DNA from: Lytechinus variegatus
Lineage: Eukaryota; Echinodermata; Echinoidea; Temnopleuroida; Toxopneustidae
DNA: 64,000 bases
Direction of reading: 5' to 3'
Assembly (NCBI RefSeq): GCF_018143015.1
Contig: NC_054750.1
Coordinates: 6,741,501-6,805,500, forward strand
The notes under the pieces are model-generated. The model saw only the letters and a program-made list of their open reading frames with translations, ran no database searches and had not been told where the DNA came from. Numbering within the stretch: the first letter of the stretch is position 1; every line of letters begins with the position of its first letter. The translations under genes were made by a program, and so were the position numbers. This document shows positions 23,954-34,500 of the stretch, in pieces.

Positions 23954-26900
23954 TTAAAAATAAGAGAGTCTATGTGTCCTTACGAAAGACACAAGTGCTC
24001 TCTGGTGTGAAGCTTCTGATGAAGATAATGATCCCTCGAGATCTGCTGCCTCTTGGGAGTCTGTATCCACTAACAGCATTGTTCTTTCTATGATATATTT
24101 TGCGCATTCAGTTAAAAAATGTCTTGTTGTTTCGGGCACTCCACAAAAATCGCATAATCCAGTTAGGTGTGTTTTGAAAAGAAATAGGTTTTGGTTTAAT
24201 CCAATATTATCCATTCTTAGACAGTGCAAAATGGATTCACTATTCTTGTGGTTCAAGGAACATTTAAAAGTTCCTGCTACGTTTTTTTGGATTCTTTTTA
24301 AGGGGGATACAGTTTCTTCCCATCTATTTTGCCATTTTTGCATATAATAAAATTTGATCAAACTATTTGATTCTCTTTTATTTAGTTTATTATGGATGTC
24401 AATTGTGGGATGTATTAACGCACCTTTGGCGGCCTTATCAACCACTTCATTACCAGTGATATTACAATGCCCAGGTATCCACTCATAACAAATATGCATT
24501 CCTTTTTGATGAAGTTGTGTCTGGAGCATCAACAACTCATAAATAAACTGTTCTTCATTGTTGTTTTTCAAAGCTTCTAGTGCTCCAAGAGAGTCGCAGA
24601 AAATAACCGCTCCTGTGAGTAATCCTGGTACCTGTATTTGGTTTAACCAGTATAATGACAGAATAATGGCAGCTAATTCTGCTCTGTAAGAGGATGTATT
24701 GTTGTGTAGTCTTTTGGACTCTACATAATTAAAGCGTGGTATAAAAAAAGCAGCAGCTGCCCTGCCCGTCTCTGGAGACTTGGAGCCATCCGTAAATATT
24801 TGTAGGTGGTTTGGCCACTTCTGATTAATAAGTTCTATACTTCTCTGTTTTTGGAGCAAGGGGTTGTCTGCCTTGGAAATAAGGTCACTGAGTTCATTTG
24901 ATACTGATGTGGTCTCATAATGCCACTTTGGAATTGGTGTTGTTATAAACATGTCCTCAATCTTGTCTGATAAAATCGGTGGTAATACTAACACTCTTTG
25001 ACCAAAGGGTTCCCGAGTATTTTGATTCACTTGTATATTAAATTGCCAACAGTCTTTCAAGTCCTCCATCAAAGGGTGGTTTGGGATACTTTCAATACGT
25101 TTTTTCAATTTGACACTTAGCATTTCCCGACGTATGTCTAAAGGCATCTCCCCAAGCTCTACCTGTAATGTTCTAAGAGAAGTTCCTTTTCTTGCTCCAG
25201 CACAGATTAGCAGTGACTGATATTGGATCGAGTTCAAAATATTTTTTACATTTGTTGTTGCAGAGTTGTATGCTTCGCATGCGTAATCCATCAGTGACCG
25301 TATGATGGCTTTATATACCTGGAGGGTTTCCTGAGCGCTGTTACAAAAAGGGCTGTAAGCAATGCATTTAAGTACATTTATTTTTTGTTTGCATCTCTGA
25401 ACAATGCTATCAATATGTGGCTTCCATGTCAATCTCTTATCAAATAATACTCCTAAATATCTGTGCTCCTTTTGTGGAATTAGAATGCATTCATTCAAAG
25501 TGATCCTGAAATGTTCTCTATTTGAACGTGAGAATAGCATTGGACGAGTTTTGTCATGAGATATATTCAATCCCCATGATGAAAACCAATTGTTCAATTC
25601 ATTTAGATATTCTTGAATATATTCGCTAGATTCTTTCAAGTCACTTCCGTGTCTCCAGATAACGCAATCATCTGCATATAACAGATTGTACACGTTAGGT
25701 GAAATAGGAATGTCGTGTAGCATTATATTGAACAACTCTGGGCTGAGTGTACTCCCTTGGGGGAGACCATTATTAATTTCCATACATGGAGAAAGTTGCT
25801 TTCCTATTCGGACCTGGAAAGTACGACGCGATAGAAGATTATAGATGTAGAGAAGTATGTTGCCTTTCAGTCCAATTTTACCTAATTTGACTAAAAGTCC
25901 TTTGGTCCACAATGAATCGAACGCTTTCTCTAGGTCTACAAATACAGCTATCGTCTTCGTACCGACTTCCAGATTCTTTTGTATGCTATTTTCAAGATGT
26001 ATAATGTTATCTAAGGTGCAACGCCCCCTTCTAAATCCATTCTGGATTGGGGATAGTATATTATGTTTTTCCAAATAGAACTGGAGTCTCTTTTTTACCA
26101 AACTTTCCATTATTTTCATAAGGCAAGAAGTTAAGGAAATGGGGCGGTATGAATTTGTTAATGTGGGGTCTTTATTTGGTTTCAAAATTGGAATCATTAT
26201 GGAATGCTTACACGAGGGTGGAATTTCACCGGATTCCCATATTTTGTTGATTAACATAAGCATGGCTTCTTTTGCGTTCGTTGGAAGATTCTTATATACC
26301 TGATATCCAATGTTATCTTCCCCTGGCGTTGATTCTTTTTTCGTTTTCAGGATATAATTTAGTTCTGTCATGTCAAAAGGTTCATTAATGGCAAGTTTAC
26401 CGTCCATTTCCTTAAATGGGAGATCATTAAATTCTTTATTAATCTCCTCTTCTTCTTTAATATGGGGTTTGTTTTTTCCCGCAGATATGAAACTTTGTGC
26501 GAATGCGCTTGCCTTTTCTTCGTCTGCGGTAATTATCTTACCGTCTGCGTGAAGAACTGGCATTTTATTGGTTGGTTTAGTTTGTGAACCATTTAGTCTC
26601 TTTACAGAGCGCCATATCATCGTTAGGGGCGTAAACCGGTTAAATTTAGAGCACAGTTCCCGCCAATATTGCCGTTTTGCTTGTCTAACGAGTCTTTGCG
26701 CTTCTGCTTTCTTTTTTCTATAGTGTTCCAAATTTTGTTGGGATGGATTTTTCCTCAGTTTGTTTTTTGCTTTATTTCGTTCCCTTATTTTGGTGGTGCA
26801 ATCTTTTGTCCACCAGGGAGTTGGGTTTTGTTTGTGTTTTTTATAAGGTGGGGCAGTTTCCTCCAGAACGCTTGTGATTAGTTTTATGAAAAGGTCATAG

Positions 26901-27715
26901 GTTTCTGAAGCGTTCAATGCACTCGTATCAGGGTAGGTGTTTTTAAAGTGTTCCTCGCATTTCTTTCGAAAATTTGACCAGTTCATATGTTTAAAAGACC
27001 ATTTTTTGGTTGGATAGTGATCTGGATCATTCATGGTTGGGGCTTTCTTAAGATGCAAATCAATTCTGACGGGAAAGTGGTCGCTGCCACATTTGTCAGA
27101 TAGGACCTGCCATTCACAATTAATAGCTAAAGAGGGTGAGGTGATGGATAAATCAAGGCAAGATATTTTTCCTGTATGTGGATCTAATCGAGTCCCAGAA
27201 CCATTATTAAGTATGACGAGGTTATTTTGAGTAATAAAGTTTTCAATTAAATGACCGTTGCTATCAGTTTTCTCACTCCCCCATAGAGTGTTATGGGAGT
27301 TAAAATCTCCTACTATCAATAATTTAGAGGTGTCCTTGACATTTTGAATGAGTAAATTTAAGTCGTCTTCTTCTAGTTTTTCACATGGATTATAGTAATT
27401 AATAATTGTAATAAAGGACTTGCCCATGTGTATATTAATTGATTGCATTTCGCAATCTACATTTAGAGATATGTATTCGTAATCCAATGAGTTATGGATA
27501 TAGAATGCACATCCCCCTCCTCTTCGGGAGTTTCTGCTTTTAGAAAAACAAGTATAATTAGGAATATGTATTGATTGAGAACCTTGATACCATGTTTCTT
27601 GTAAACATATTAAATGGATAATTTCATCTCTTTTACAATGTATATATTTAACAAGTTCATCACCGTGCCCTTGCATTCCCTGCGCGTTCCATTGTAAAAT
27701 GACGAGCGCGGGCAT
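23954..27715 (-). CDS. LINE ORF2: endonuclease-reverse transcriptase-RNase H, 1253 aa, intact
   Basis: The N-terminal 230 residues are an exonuclease-endonuclease-phosphatase type nicking enzyme (LQWNAQG at 7-13, LQETW at 38-42, VGDFNSHNTLWGS, then SDHFPVRID). The reverse transcriptase follows (NSYRPISLTS, FVDLEKAFDSLW, GLPQGSTLSPELFN near 649, catalytic YADD near 678). RNase H has FTDGSK near 973, RAELAAI, FCDSLGALEAL and WIPGHCNITGNEVVDKAAK. A C-terminal C-x2-C-x8-H-x4-C finger (CDFCGVPETTRHFLTEC) starts near residue 1186. In such elements ORF2 nicks the target and reverse-transcribes the element RNA there. No stop or frameshift interrupts it. The ATG lies 11 bases after the ORF1 stop. Confidence 0.95.
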   Translation of the reverse strand: MPALVILQWNAQGMQGHGDELVKYIHCKRDEIIHLICLQETWYQGSQSIHIPNYTCFSKSRNSRRGGGCAFYIHNSLDYEYISLNVDCEMQSINIHMGKSFITIINYYNPCEKLEEDDLNLLIQNVKDTSKLLIVGDFNSHNTLWGSEKTDSNGHLIENFITQNNLVILNNGSGTRLDPHTGKISCLDLSITSPSLAINCEWQVLSDKCGSDHFPVRIDLHLKKAPTMNDPDHYPTKKWSFKHMNWSNFRKKCEEHFKNTYPDTSALNASETYDLFIKLITSVLEETAPPYKKHKQNPTPWWTKDCTTKIRERNKAKNKLRKNPSQQNLEHYRKKKAEAQRLVRQAKRQYWRELCSKFNRFTPLTMIWRSVKRLNGSQTKPTNKMPVLHADGKIITADEEKASAFAQSFISAGKNKPHIKEEEEINKEFNDLPFKEMDGKLAINEPFDMTELNYILKTKKESTPGEDNIGYQVYKNLPTNAKEAMLMLINKIWESGEIPPSCKHSIMIPILKPNKDPTLTNSYRPISLTSCLMKIMESLVKKRLQFYLEKHNILSPIQNGFRRGRCTLDNIIHLENSIQKNLEVGTKTIAVFVDLEKAFDSLWTKGLLVKLGKIGLKGNILLYIYNLLSRRTFQVRIGKQLSPCMEINNGLPQGSTLSPELFNIMLHDIPISPNVYNLLYADDCVIWRHGSDLKESSEYIQEYLNELNNWFSSWGLNISHDKTRPMLFSRSNREHFRITLNECILIPQKEHRYLGVLFDKRLTWKPHIDSIVQRCKQKINVLKCIAYSPFCNSAQETLQVYKAIIRSLMDYACEAYNSATTNVKNILNSIQYQSLLICAGARKGTSLRTLQVELGEMPLDIRREMLSVKLKKRIESIPNHPLMEDLKDCWQFNIQVNQNTREPFGQRVLVLPPILSDKIEDMFITTPIPKWHYETTSVSNELSDLISKADNPLLQKQRSIELINQKWPNHLQIFTDGSKSPETGRAAAAFFIPRFNYVESKRLHNNTSSYRAELAAIILSLYWLNQIQVPGLLTGAVIFCDSLGALEALKNNNEEQFIYELLMLQTQLHQKGMHICYEWIPGHCNITGNEVVDKAAKGALIHPTIDIHNKLNKRESNSLIKFYYMQKWQNRWEETVSPLKRIQKNVAGTFKCSLNHKNSESILHCLRMDNIGLNQNLFLFKTHLTGLCDFCGVPETTRHFLTECAKYIIERTMLLVDTDSQEAADLEGSLSSSEASHQRALVSFVRTHRLSYF

Positions 27716-27726
27716 AATAACACTTA

Positions 27727-29079
27727 TTAGCTTGCTTGTGCTGGAAATTGTTCCGCGGCTGTTCTGATAAAAGAGATAATTTCCGCCTCTGATTGGTCTT
27801 TTGCAAAGTTCATGAGTAATTTGGCAAAGAAAGTAACAAGTTGTTCATTGCTAGCTGCTGTTAGAAAATTTTCTTCTTTTGGTGTTGGGCGTGGGGTCTT
27901 GAACTTCCTAATATTAGAGAACGACTGTGTGGGGATCTGATTATGTGTGGGTGTTGGTATTTGTGGTAGCTTAAGGTGATTGGGTTCAACGGGATCGGGA
28001 TTCCTGTGTATTTGTGCCTGGACAGTAATTGGTTTGTTATTGTTTACTTTGATTTTATTGAATTGCACCGAAGTCGGTATTGTTGGGATCTGAGCCTCCG
28101 TTTGTTGAATTTCTGAGAAAGCTTTGGTTGCCTGTGCATAGGACATTTTGTTCACAACCTTTATTTTCTGGATTTCATTCGCTATTTTTGCTTTTGCGCA
28201 ACCTTTATACGCCGCCGAATGTTGACCACCGCAATTGATACAATTGTTTAGTTCTTTTTTTGTACAGTCATCAAAATTATGTGCTTCCCCACATCTTACA
28301 CATCTTTGTTTCTCACGGCATGTATTTGCCGTATGTCCAAATTTTTGGCAGTTGAAGCATCTACTGACAGGGGGATAAACATCCTCACCTCCATTCTTTG
28401 AAAACACATTGTTATTTCTTTTGGGAGAGACTGTGTGTCAAAGAATAAAATAACACTACGTGTCGGGGAAGTAGTAGGTCCACCTTGTGTTTCCATATCA
28501 ACCTCTTGCTTTCTGGGATTTTTTCTCAATATTCTTTTGGCGTTTACAACTCTTTGACTTTTTAATTCTGCTATTATTTCCTGGTCTGTCATTTCGGTTG
28601 GTACTCCTGAAATTACTCCCTTTTGCAGGTTTGGACGATTGTTTATTTTTACTGGGATATTTCCAATAGATTGAATTTCCTGGATTCGTCTGTACTGTTT
28701 GATATTTTGGCATTTCACGAAAATTCCATTTCTAGTAGACTTTATGTATTCGGGAGAAAGGCTTGAGCAATTTTCGATAGCTCTAATGACAACTGATAGG
28801 CTAACATTTTTTAATGATTTATCACGATCTATTGGTACAATGAAAACTTTCAGGTTTTGGTTTCTTGTTTCTGCAGATGGGGTGCGGAATTGGAACTCAT
28901 TGTCAGATTCACCCGACGAGCCACTATACGTTTTCTACACTAACACTTCCTTCTCTAGTTTTACGTTTTTTCTTTCGTCTAGACGTTTCTACTGTTTGAA
29001 ATTCCCCTTCAGGATCTGTGTAGGGGGTACCCGATTCAGATTCTCCCCGAAATAGAGGATGTGGATACTTTGCCGCCAT
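27727..29079 (-). pseudogene. LINE ORF1 (gag-like, three CCHC knuckles), two frameshifts
   Basis: A frame opens at ATG 29079 with a basic segment (RRKKKRK) and stops at 28926-28924. The neighbouring frame continues with NQNLKVFIVPIDRDKSLKN and runs to about 28370. The C-terminal part is in another frame and holds three zinc knuckles: CFNCQKFGHTANTC, CVRCGEAHNFDDC and CINCGGQHSAAYKGC. The second shift falls at a run of five G (plus strand 28370-28374), where one extra base would join the frames. Gag-like ORF1 proteins of I-group LINEs bind the element RNA. The breaks imply this copy cannot make full ORF1 unless they are assembly errors. Confidence 0.85.
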
Positions 29080-30207
29080 TATTGGCATGTGCCAATTTGG
29101 CGGGAAATTTGAAAATCAAACAAGTGCTGTATTAGTCGTGTGTAAAAGAAAGCCCAAAATGTTTGCTTACCAGTTTCGTGTCCGAGGTATAGCAAATATA
29201 GCTAGAATGGTCCCTATTCCAGATAATATAAATCCATTATAGGCAAAAATCCAAAGATAGACAAAATTCCAAAGATAAAGTAAAATATCGAGCGAGCGAG
29301 AAATTCGCAACACGTCCGGACACATCCGGACGCAACCACGGTGTGTAGCCGGTGGCCGGTGAGTGAGGGGTTTTGCCTAGTCTTGACTCCATGATGATGT
29401 ATTTAAAAAAAAACATAGGCCCTAGGCTAGACAGCTGGCAGCCGTCTGTTTCGAGGAGTTTTTTAACATTTTTTTAAAAATTTCTCCTCATACACAGACG
29501 GCTCGCTATCGTGCAGCTACCATTAGGGGACTTGCAGTTGCAATGCAAAATCCCCCTGTCGGGGCTCTTAAATTTTTGTCTTTAATGAATAAAAATTTTG
29601 AAAATTAACGCCACCAAAATGCAAATTTATATTCCCTCTTGGCATTAATTGCCAAAAAACTGAGAAAAATGAAGTTGAAAGGAACAAAAACAGTGACTTA
29701 CCTCGGCTGTCGCGCAAATTCACCTCCCCGTTTTATCCGATCTTAAGTACATAAACATATGGCCATTGAGTCCCCTGTACAGATCACGCTAGAACTTCAG
29801 TCTCTGTATTTGGTGAGTGAAGCCAACGGAGTTCAGCTGAACAACCAACAAAATTGAGACCGAAGCTTTTGGTCTAGCCCTAGGCCTATACTTCTTCATC
29901 AATCCCCCTCCCATATAGATCTAGGCCTATCATTGCCTATGCATAATTACGAGAGATGAGTAAACACTGATGGATTTAAGAGAGACGTGTAAACACTGAT
30001 GGATTTCCCTAGGAAATCCATCTTTTTATTAAAAATCACGTTTTGATCATGATTTTATTATTCTCTACACCTTCCTACGCCTAATGCATAAGAAGGTTTT
30101 AACAAAAATTCAATCAAAATGTGAAAAAATTAAGGTTTTTTTACCAGACCGATGTCGTGTAGATCCCTCGTTCCAAATGTACACAACGCAAATACAATAG
30201 GGTCGTC
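29080..30207. other. Region between the LINE and PIGW, CpG-containing part at 29285-29365
   Basis: The LINE 5' UTR is expected at the left edge. A stretch with several CpG (GAGCGAGCGAG, CACGTCCGGACACATCCGGA) could be promoter DNA, but no gene start was tied to it. Confidence 0.3.
29441..29502. repeat. Strong hairpin
   Basis: GCCGTCTGTTTCGAGGAG and its near-complement CTCCTCATACACAGACGGC are separated by a T/A-rich loop. No precursor context or conserved arm known to me identifies it as a microRNA. Confidence 0.5.
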
Positions 30208-30863
30208 CCTTGAACCGCTTACGTATGGTGTACATCCCGTTAGCGATGCCGTTTTGAAGAACAATTTATAAATAAAAATTATATATAGATAAAAATTATC
30301 TATTTTTTTTACAAAGAATAAAATTCATTCAAGATTATATACTTATGTTATTATTTTGACAAAATAATTCTTGAAATTTGATTTCTTTGGAAAATGACCC
30401 GAAATATGAAATTATACGAAGTGCAAGGAAGAATTGAAGAGATGATGGTTACGCCACTAGTTTTGCAATGTCAATCAATGGACTGATCGTATTCCTATAA
30501 GAGTGGGATCATTTCACTGTCCTCATTTCACTGTCTTTCATTATCCTTGAACCGCTTACGTATGACGTACATCCTGTTAGCGATGCCGTTATGAAGAACA
30601 ATTTATAAATAAAAATTATATATAGATGAAAATTATCTATTTTTTACAAATAATGAAATTCATTACGTGATTATATACTTATTTTATTATTTTGACAAAA
30701 TAATTCTTGAAATATGATTTCTTTGGAAAATGACCCAAAATATGAAATTATACGAAGTGCAAGGAAAAATTGAAGAGATGATGGTTATGCCACTAGTTTT
30801 GCAATGTCAATCAAAGACTGAATGTATTCCTATAAGATAGAGTGGGATCATTTCACTATTTGA
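30208..30863. repeat. Tandem duplication, 337-bp unit, upstream of PIGW
   Basis: Copies start CCTTGAACCGCTTACGTATG at 30208 and 30545. Both hold GTTAGCGATGCCGTT, GACAAAATAATTCTTGAAAT and TACGAAGTGCAAGGAA and end in GTGGGATCATTTCACT. Divergence is low. Confidence 0.85.
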
Positions 30864-31502
30864 CAATAATTCCTCTAATAGCTGTATACACCTGCATTGG
30901 TAGCTTAGCCAAGTAATAATAATAGCAGGGCCTGCTGGGAAAACAGTTTTCGGAACTGAAACTGAAGTAGCTACCCTGGATAAATATACCATTATTATTA
31001 TTTGCCTATTCATTAATCACATCTTGATCTATAGGAATACATATGAGTATTCATGATCTTGAGCTGCGATCCCTGTGCATGTGTAAATTGTGATTGCGAT
31101 TTTTTGGAATTGGCAGTGAATGAATATGTGTGGGGAAGTACTGGCTTTAAATCACCAATTTTGAGACTGATAGAAGCATGGACAATGAGTGAAACCTTGC
31201 AAAATGTAAAGAGATTTGTTTTAGAACATTTGTAAGGTCATGTTACATGAATTTATGATTTCATAACACAAAGTGACACCTTTGTCACTCGGATTGTCAG
31301 AACGAGTTACCTGGCTTGATGGTTCAGGTAGGTGTGAGCATAGTGTAGCGTTAGTGAAGTGTAGTGGAGCCTACACAAACCATCACTTGACTTACATAGA
31401 GATAAGAGAGAGGGAAACATGACCTTCACTGCTAGTACTACCTATAAAGTTTCATTTTCTCTGCCTTTTTCAAATTCACAGTACAATTCCTAGATCAGCA
31501 GA
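30864..31502. other. Upstream region of PIGW
   Basis: No second coding frame is accepted here. A pyrimidine-rich stretch and ag just before 31483 could be the acceptor of a 5' UTR intron. Confidence 0.35.
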
Positions 31503-34500
31503 ATGGGTGGAAATATTGATACCCCAGTTCTCTCAAAGGCCACATTCTATAGCGATCTGAATGGAACATCAAAAGGTGAAATATCTCTCATACTCTCAAT
31601 CAACCCAGCTTCTGCCCTGCTCAGGGCTTCAGTACAACTCATCTTGTGTTCACTAGGCATCACTGAAAGTCTGATGTAAGTAGCTTGATTTTAGTTAGGT
31701 CAATAGATAATTTGTTTCTGTCTTCATTTGATAAATGCTGTTATTTCCAATGGGATATTATTAGAATTGGTAATAGATGTTTATGTCTATAAGAAATTTG
31801 CCCCCCTCCCCTTTGTCAGCACAACCTGCCTTTTATCTCCTTTAATTTGTGAGGGTTTGAGCTGTTAGATTTAGGATTTTCAAATTAACCTCTTGGCCTA
31901 ATGTATCTTTTTACCATTTCAGGGAATGGGAGGGAATTTGGTGTTTGATGCTAAGAGAGGTTCGATTCTTATTATAAAATCTTATAATTTCTGATTTAAA
32001 TGTTAATGATGAATCACTTTGGTCAAGATACAGGTAAAAGTAAAAATTTATCTTCATTCTTTCTTTACTTATCCTTGCAGACTGAAGATTCTCTTGGACT
32101 TTGCAGTGTTAACTCTACCTTTGCTACTTGCAGTCAGTCTCCTCAGCGATGGCGCCCTTTACATTCTTCTCACCGAAGTCATCATCTCCTTTTCTTTGGT
32201 CTTCATGGCAATGCATTATCAAAGCCCAAAGCGTAAATCGCTGTCTCTGAGCCAGCTGGGACAGACACCAATGGAAGGAAGGCTCCCTTTCATCACAAAC
32301 TTCAGAGTTTTGAATAATATTGGGGTTGCTGTGGGCATCTTGGCCGTGGACTTTGTCATGTTTCCTAGAAGGTTTGCCAAGACAGAGACATATGGCACTG
32401 GTATCATGGATGGAGGGGTTGGTGCATATGTATTGATGAATGCTATTGTGTCACCTGAAGCAAGAGGACAGTATAGGAGGTTAGCTCATCTGTAATCTTT
32501 GGTGTATGGCTCAGTCTTAAAGATCATTTATTCAATTATCTATAGGGACTGAACCATGAGTCAGGGTTTAGAAACCAAAGTGTGGCAAGCTCCACTGATC
32601 CACTACTAGGGATGTATTTTCCAACGTTAATTCAATTTCAGAATGAAGGGAAAGTTTATTGTGATGTATACCTTGACAGTTTTATTTTCTAAAGTCACGA
32701 AACAACAATTAAAAGAAAGGACAGATTTGCAACAAGATTTACTGGTATTTTACCGTTTTCCTTAATGAATCGATTTTTTCAGAAACAGTTGTCTGCCCAG
32801 TGCCCAGTAAAATTAAATGCTCAACAACTGATCACTGAGATTACAAGGATTTTGATACCCTTTCTAGAAAATGATTAGTTTATTTTGAAAAATATGAATA
32901 TAACAGATCATATCTCTTGAACAAATTATTCCATTTTTTTTCCAACTTTCACAAATGAGTCATTGCTATAAGTTTCTTTCATGAATTGTTGCTTTTTCTG
33001 AAGATGATTAGAATTTTTTTTTTGTTTTGCTAGGTCTGGATCAACTTCTGTGATGAAATCTCTGACATCATCTATACCACTCCTTGTCCTTGGGCTTGGT
33101 AGGTTGATATCTGTTAAAGGGGTAGACTACCATGAACATATCTCTGAGTATGGCCTCTACTGGAATTTCTTCTTCACCCTAGCAGCTACTAAGGTAAATA
33201 TATTAACCCAAAATATGAAATATGTTCTAACCCTTGGATAAAATTATGTAAAGATATAATTACGTGTAATGCTTCTTGTGTTTACTGGACCATTCTCTCA
33301 TATTTTAATGGTAATGAAAAAACAACTATTTTGCTGTATCTTTTTGTTGTGAATTGAGTGTCAAATTCGAAAGAAGCATTGATGAAAGAGCACTACAGTT
33401 CGCTTGTATTTGACATTAATAAGTAGAATTACGAAACGTGTGTACATATTTTTTCTCATAAATTCACATTTATAAATAACATCTTCATGTGATCAACTAC
33501 TAGCAAATTGAAATTACTTTCAGTATGATAAATCTTTAATGTAATTTGACATTTCTGAAATGAATTGAATATTTCATTTGCAAAGAAATAGATCTTTTGA
33601 AAGGAAATCTGCGAATCCAGTCAAATATGAATTTTATTGTTTGCGATTTTCTGCTTCAAATTTCAACTAATAATTCATTCATATTGGTGCTTGCTACATG
33701 GTAAATTACTTTGTGTGTTAAGCATACTGTAAAGATACCTAATATTACTCTTTGTTAAAACATTCTCAATAGTACCCAGGTGTATTATTTTACTATATTA
33801 TTTAATGTATAATTCATATTTTGTGTTTCTTCTAGATTTTATGCACCCTAATACTCCTCTTTGCCCCAGTGCATTGGAGTGCAGTCATCTCTGTTTCTTT
33901 AGCTGTTGGATATCAGTACCTGCTGACCCATCAAGGCCTGGAGGACCTGGTCCTACATGGTACAGACCTGAATGACTCCAGGAATGGGTTCTTCAATGCT
34001 AATAGAGAAGGTCTGATTTCCTGTCTGGGATATGTAGCAATCTACTTTGCTGGTGTCCGGCTTGGTCAGTACCTGTTAAAGCCCAGGTAAGGAATCTGCA
34101 AATTTCTTTTCAAAGGGAGAACAAGCTCTCCAGCACTTTGACTGTGTGTTTATAACTAGTCTTGAAAATTTACACTGTTAGCCATCAATGAAATACAAAA
34201 AATGAATTAGTCTGTCATTTTATTCATACAGAGAAAATGAAACGATTTTGGGAGTAAAATACTAGTTTTGCAATTTGGTAACATAAATAATAAGTGTGGT
34301 ATGAGTAGTGAATTAATGTTTCACATTCAATTGGGCCTATATTTTAAGACTACAAAGTTCAGATTGCTGCATTGTGCTGGCCAGATATGAGTAGTTTAGG
34401 ACTTGAGGTGGCGATATTAAAAGGCTGCTGGTTGAATAAAAGTTGCTATTACAGTAACTTTGCCGTCCAATGGTACATCCATCAAATCATGGATGTTGCT

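Larger units (their letters stand above)
23954..29079 (-). mobile_element. Non-LTR retrotransposon, I group (Nimb-like), nearly complete
   Basis: A two-ORF LINE lies on the minus strand. ORF1 (29079-27727) has a gag-like region with CCHC knuckles, and ORF2 (27715-23954) has endonuclease, RT, RNase H and a zinc finger. The presence of APE-type endonuclease plus RNase H places it in the I group; Nimb or Ingi-like clades are the likely options. The exact 5' end (beyond 29079) and 3' end (below 23954) are not recognisable: I see no clear poly(A) tail or target duplication. ORF2 is intact, but ORF1 carries two frameshifts, so this copy is probably not autonomous. Confidence 0.93.

Noticed and set aside
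25857..26881. Plus-strand ORFs within the LINE
   Set aside because: Antisense shadows of the intact ORF2.
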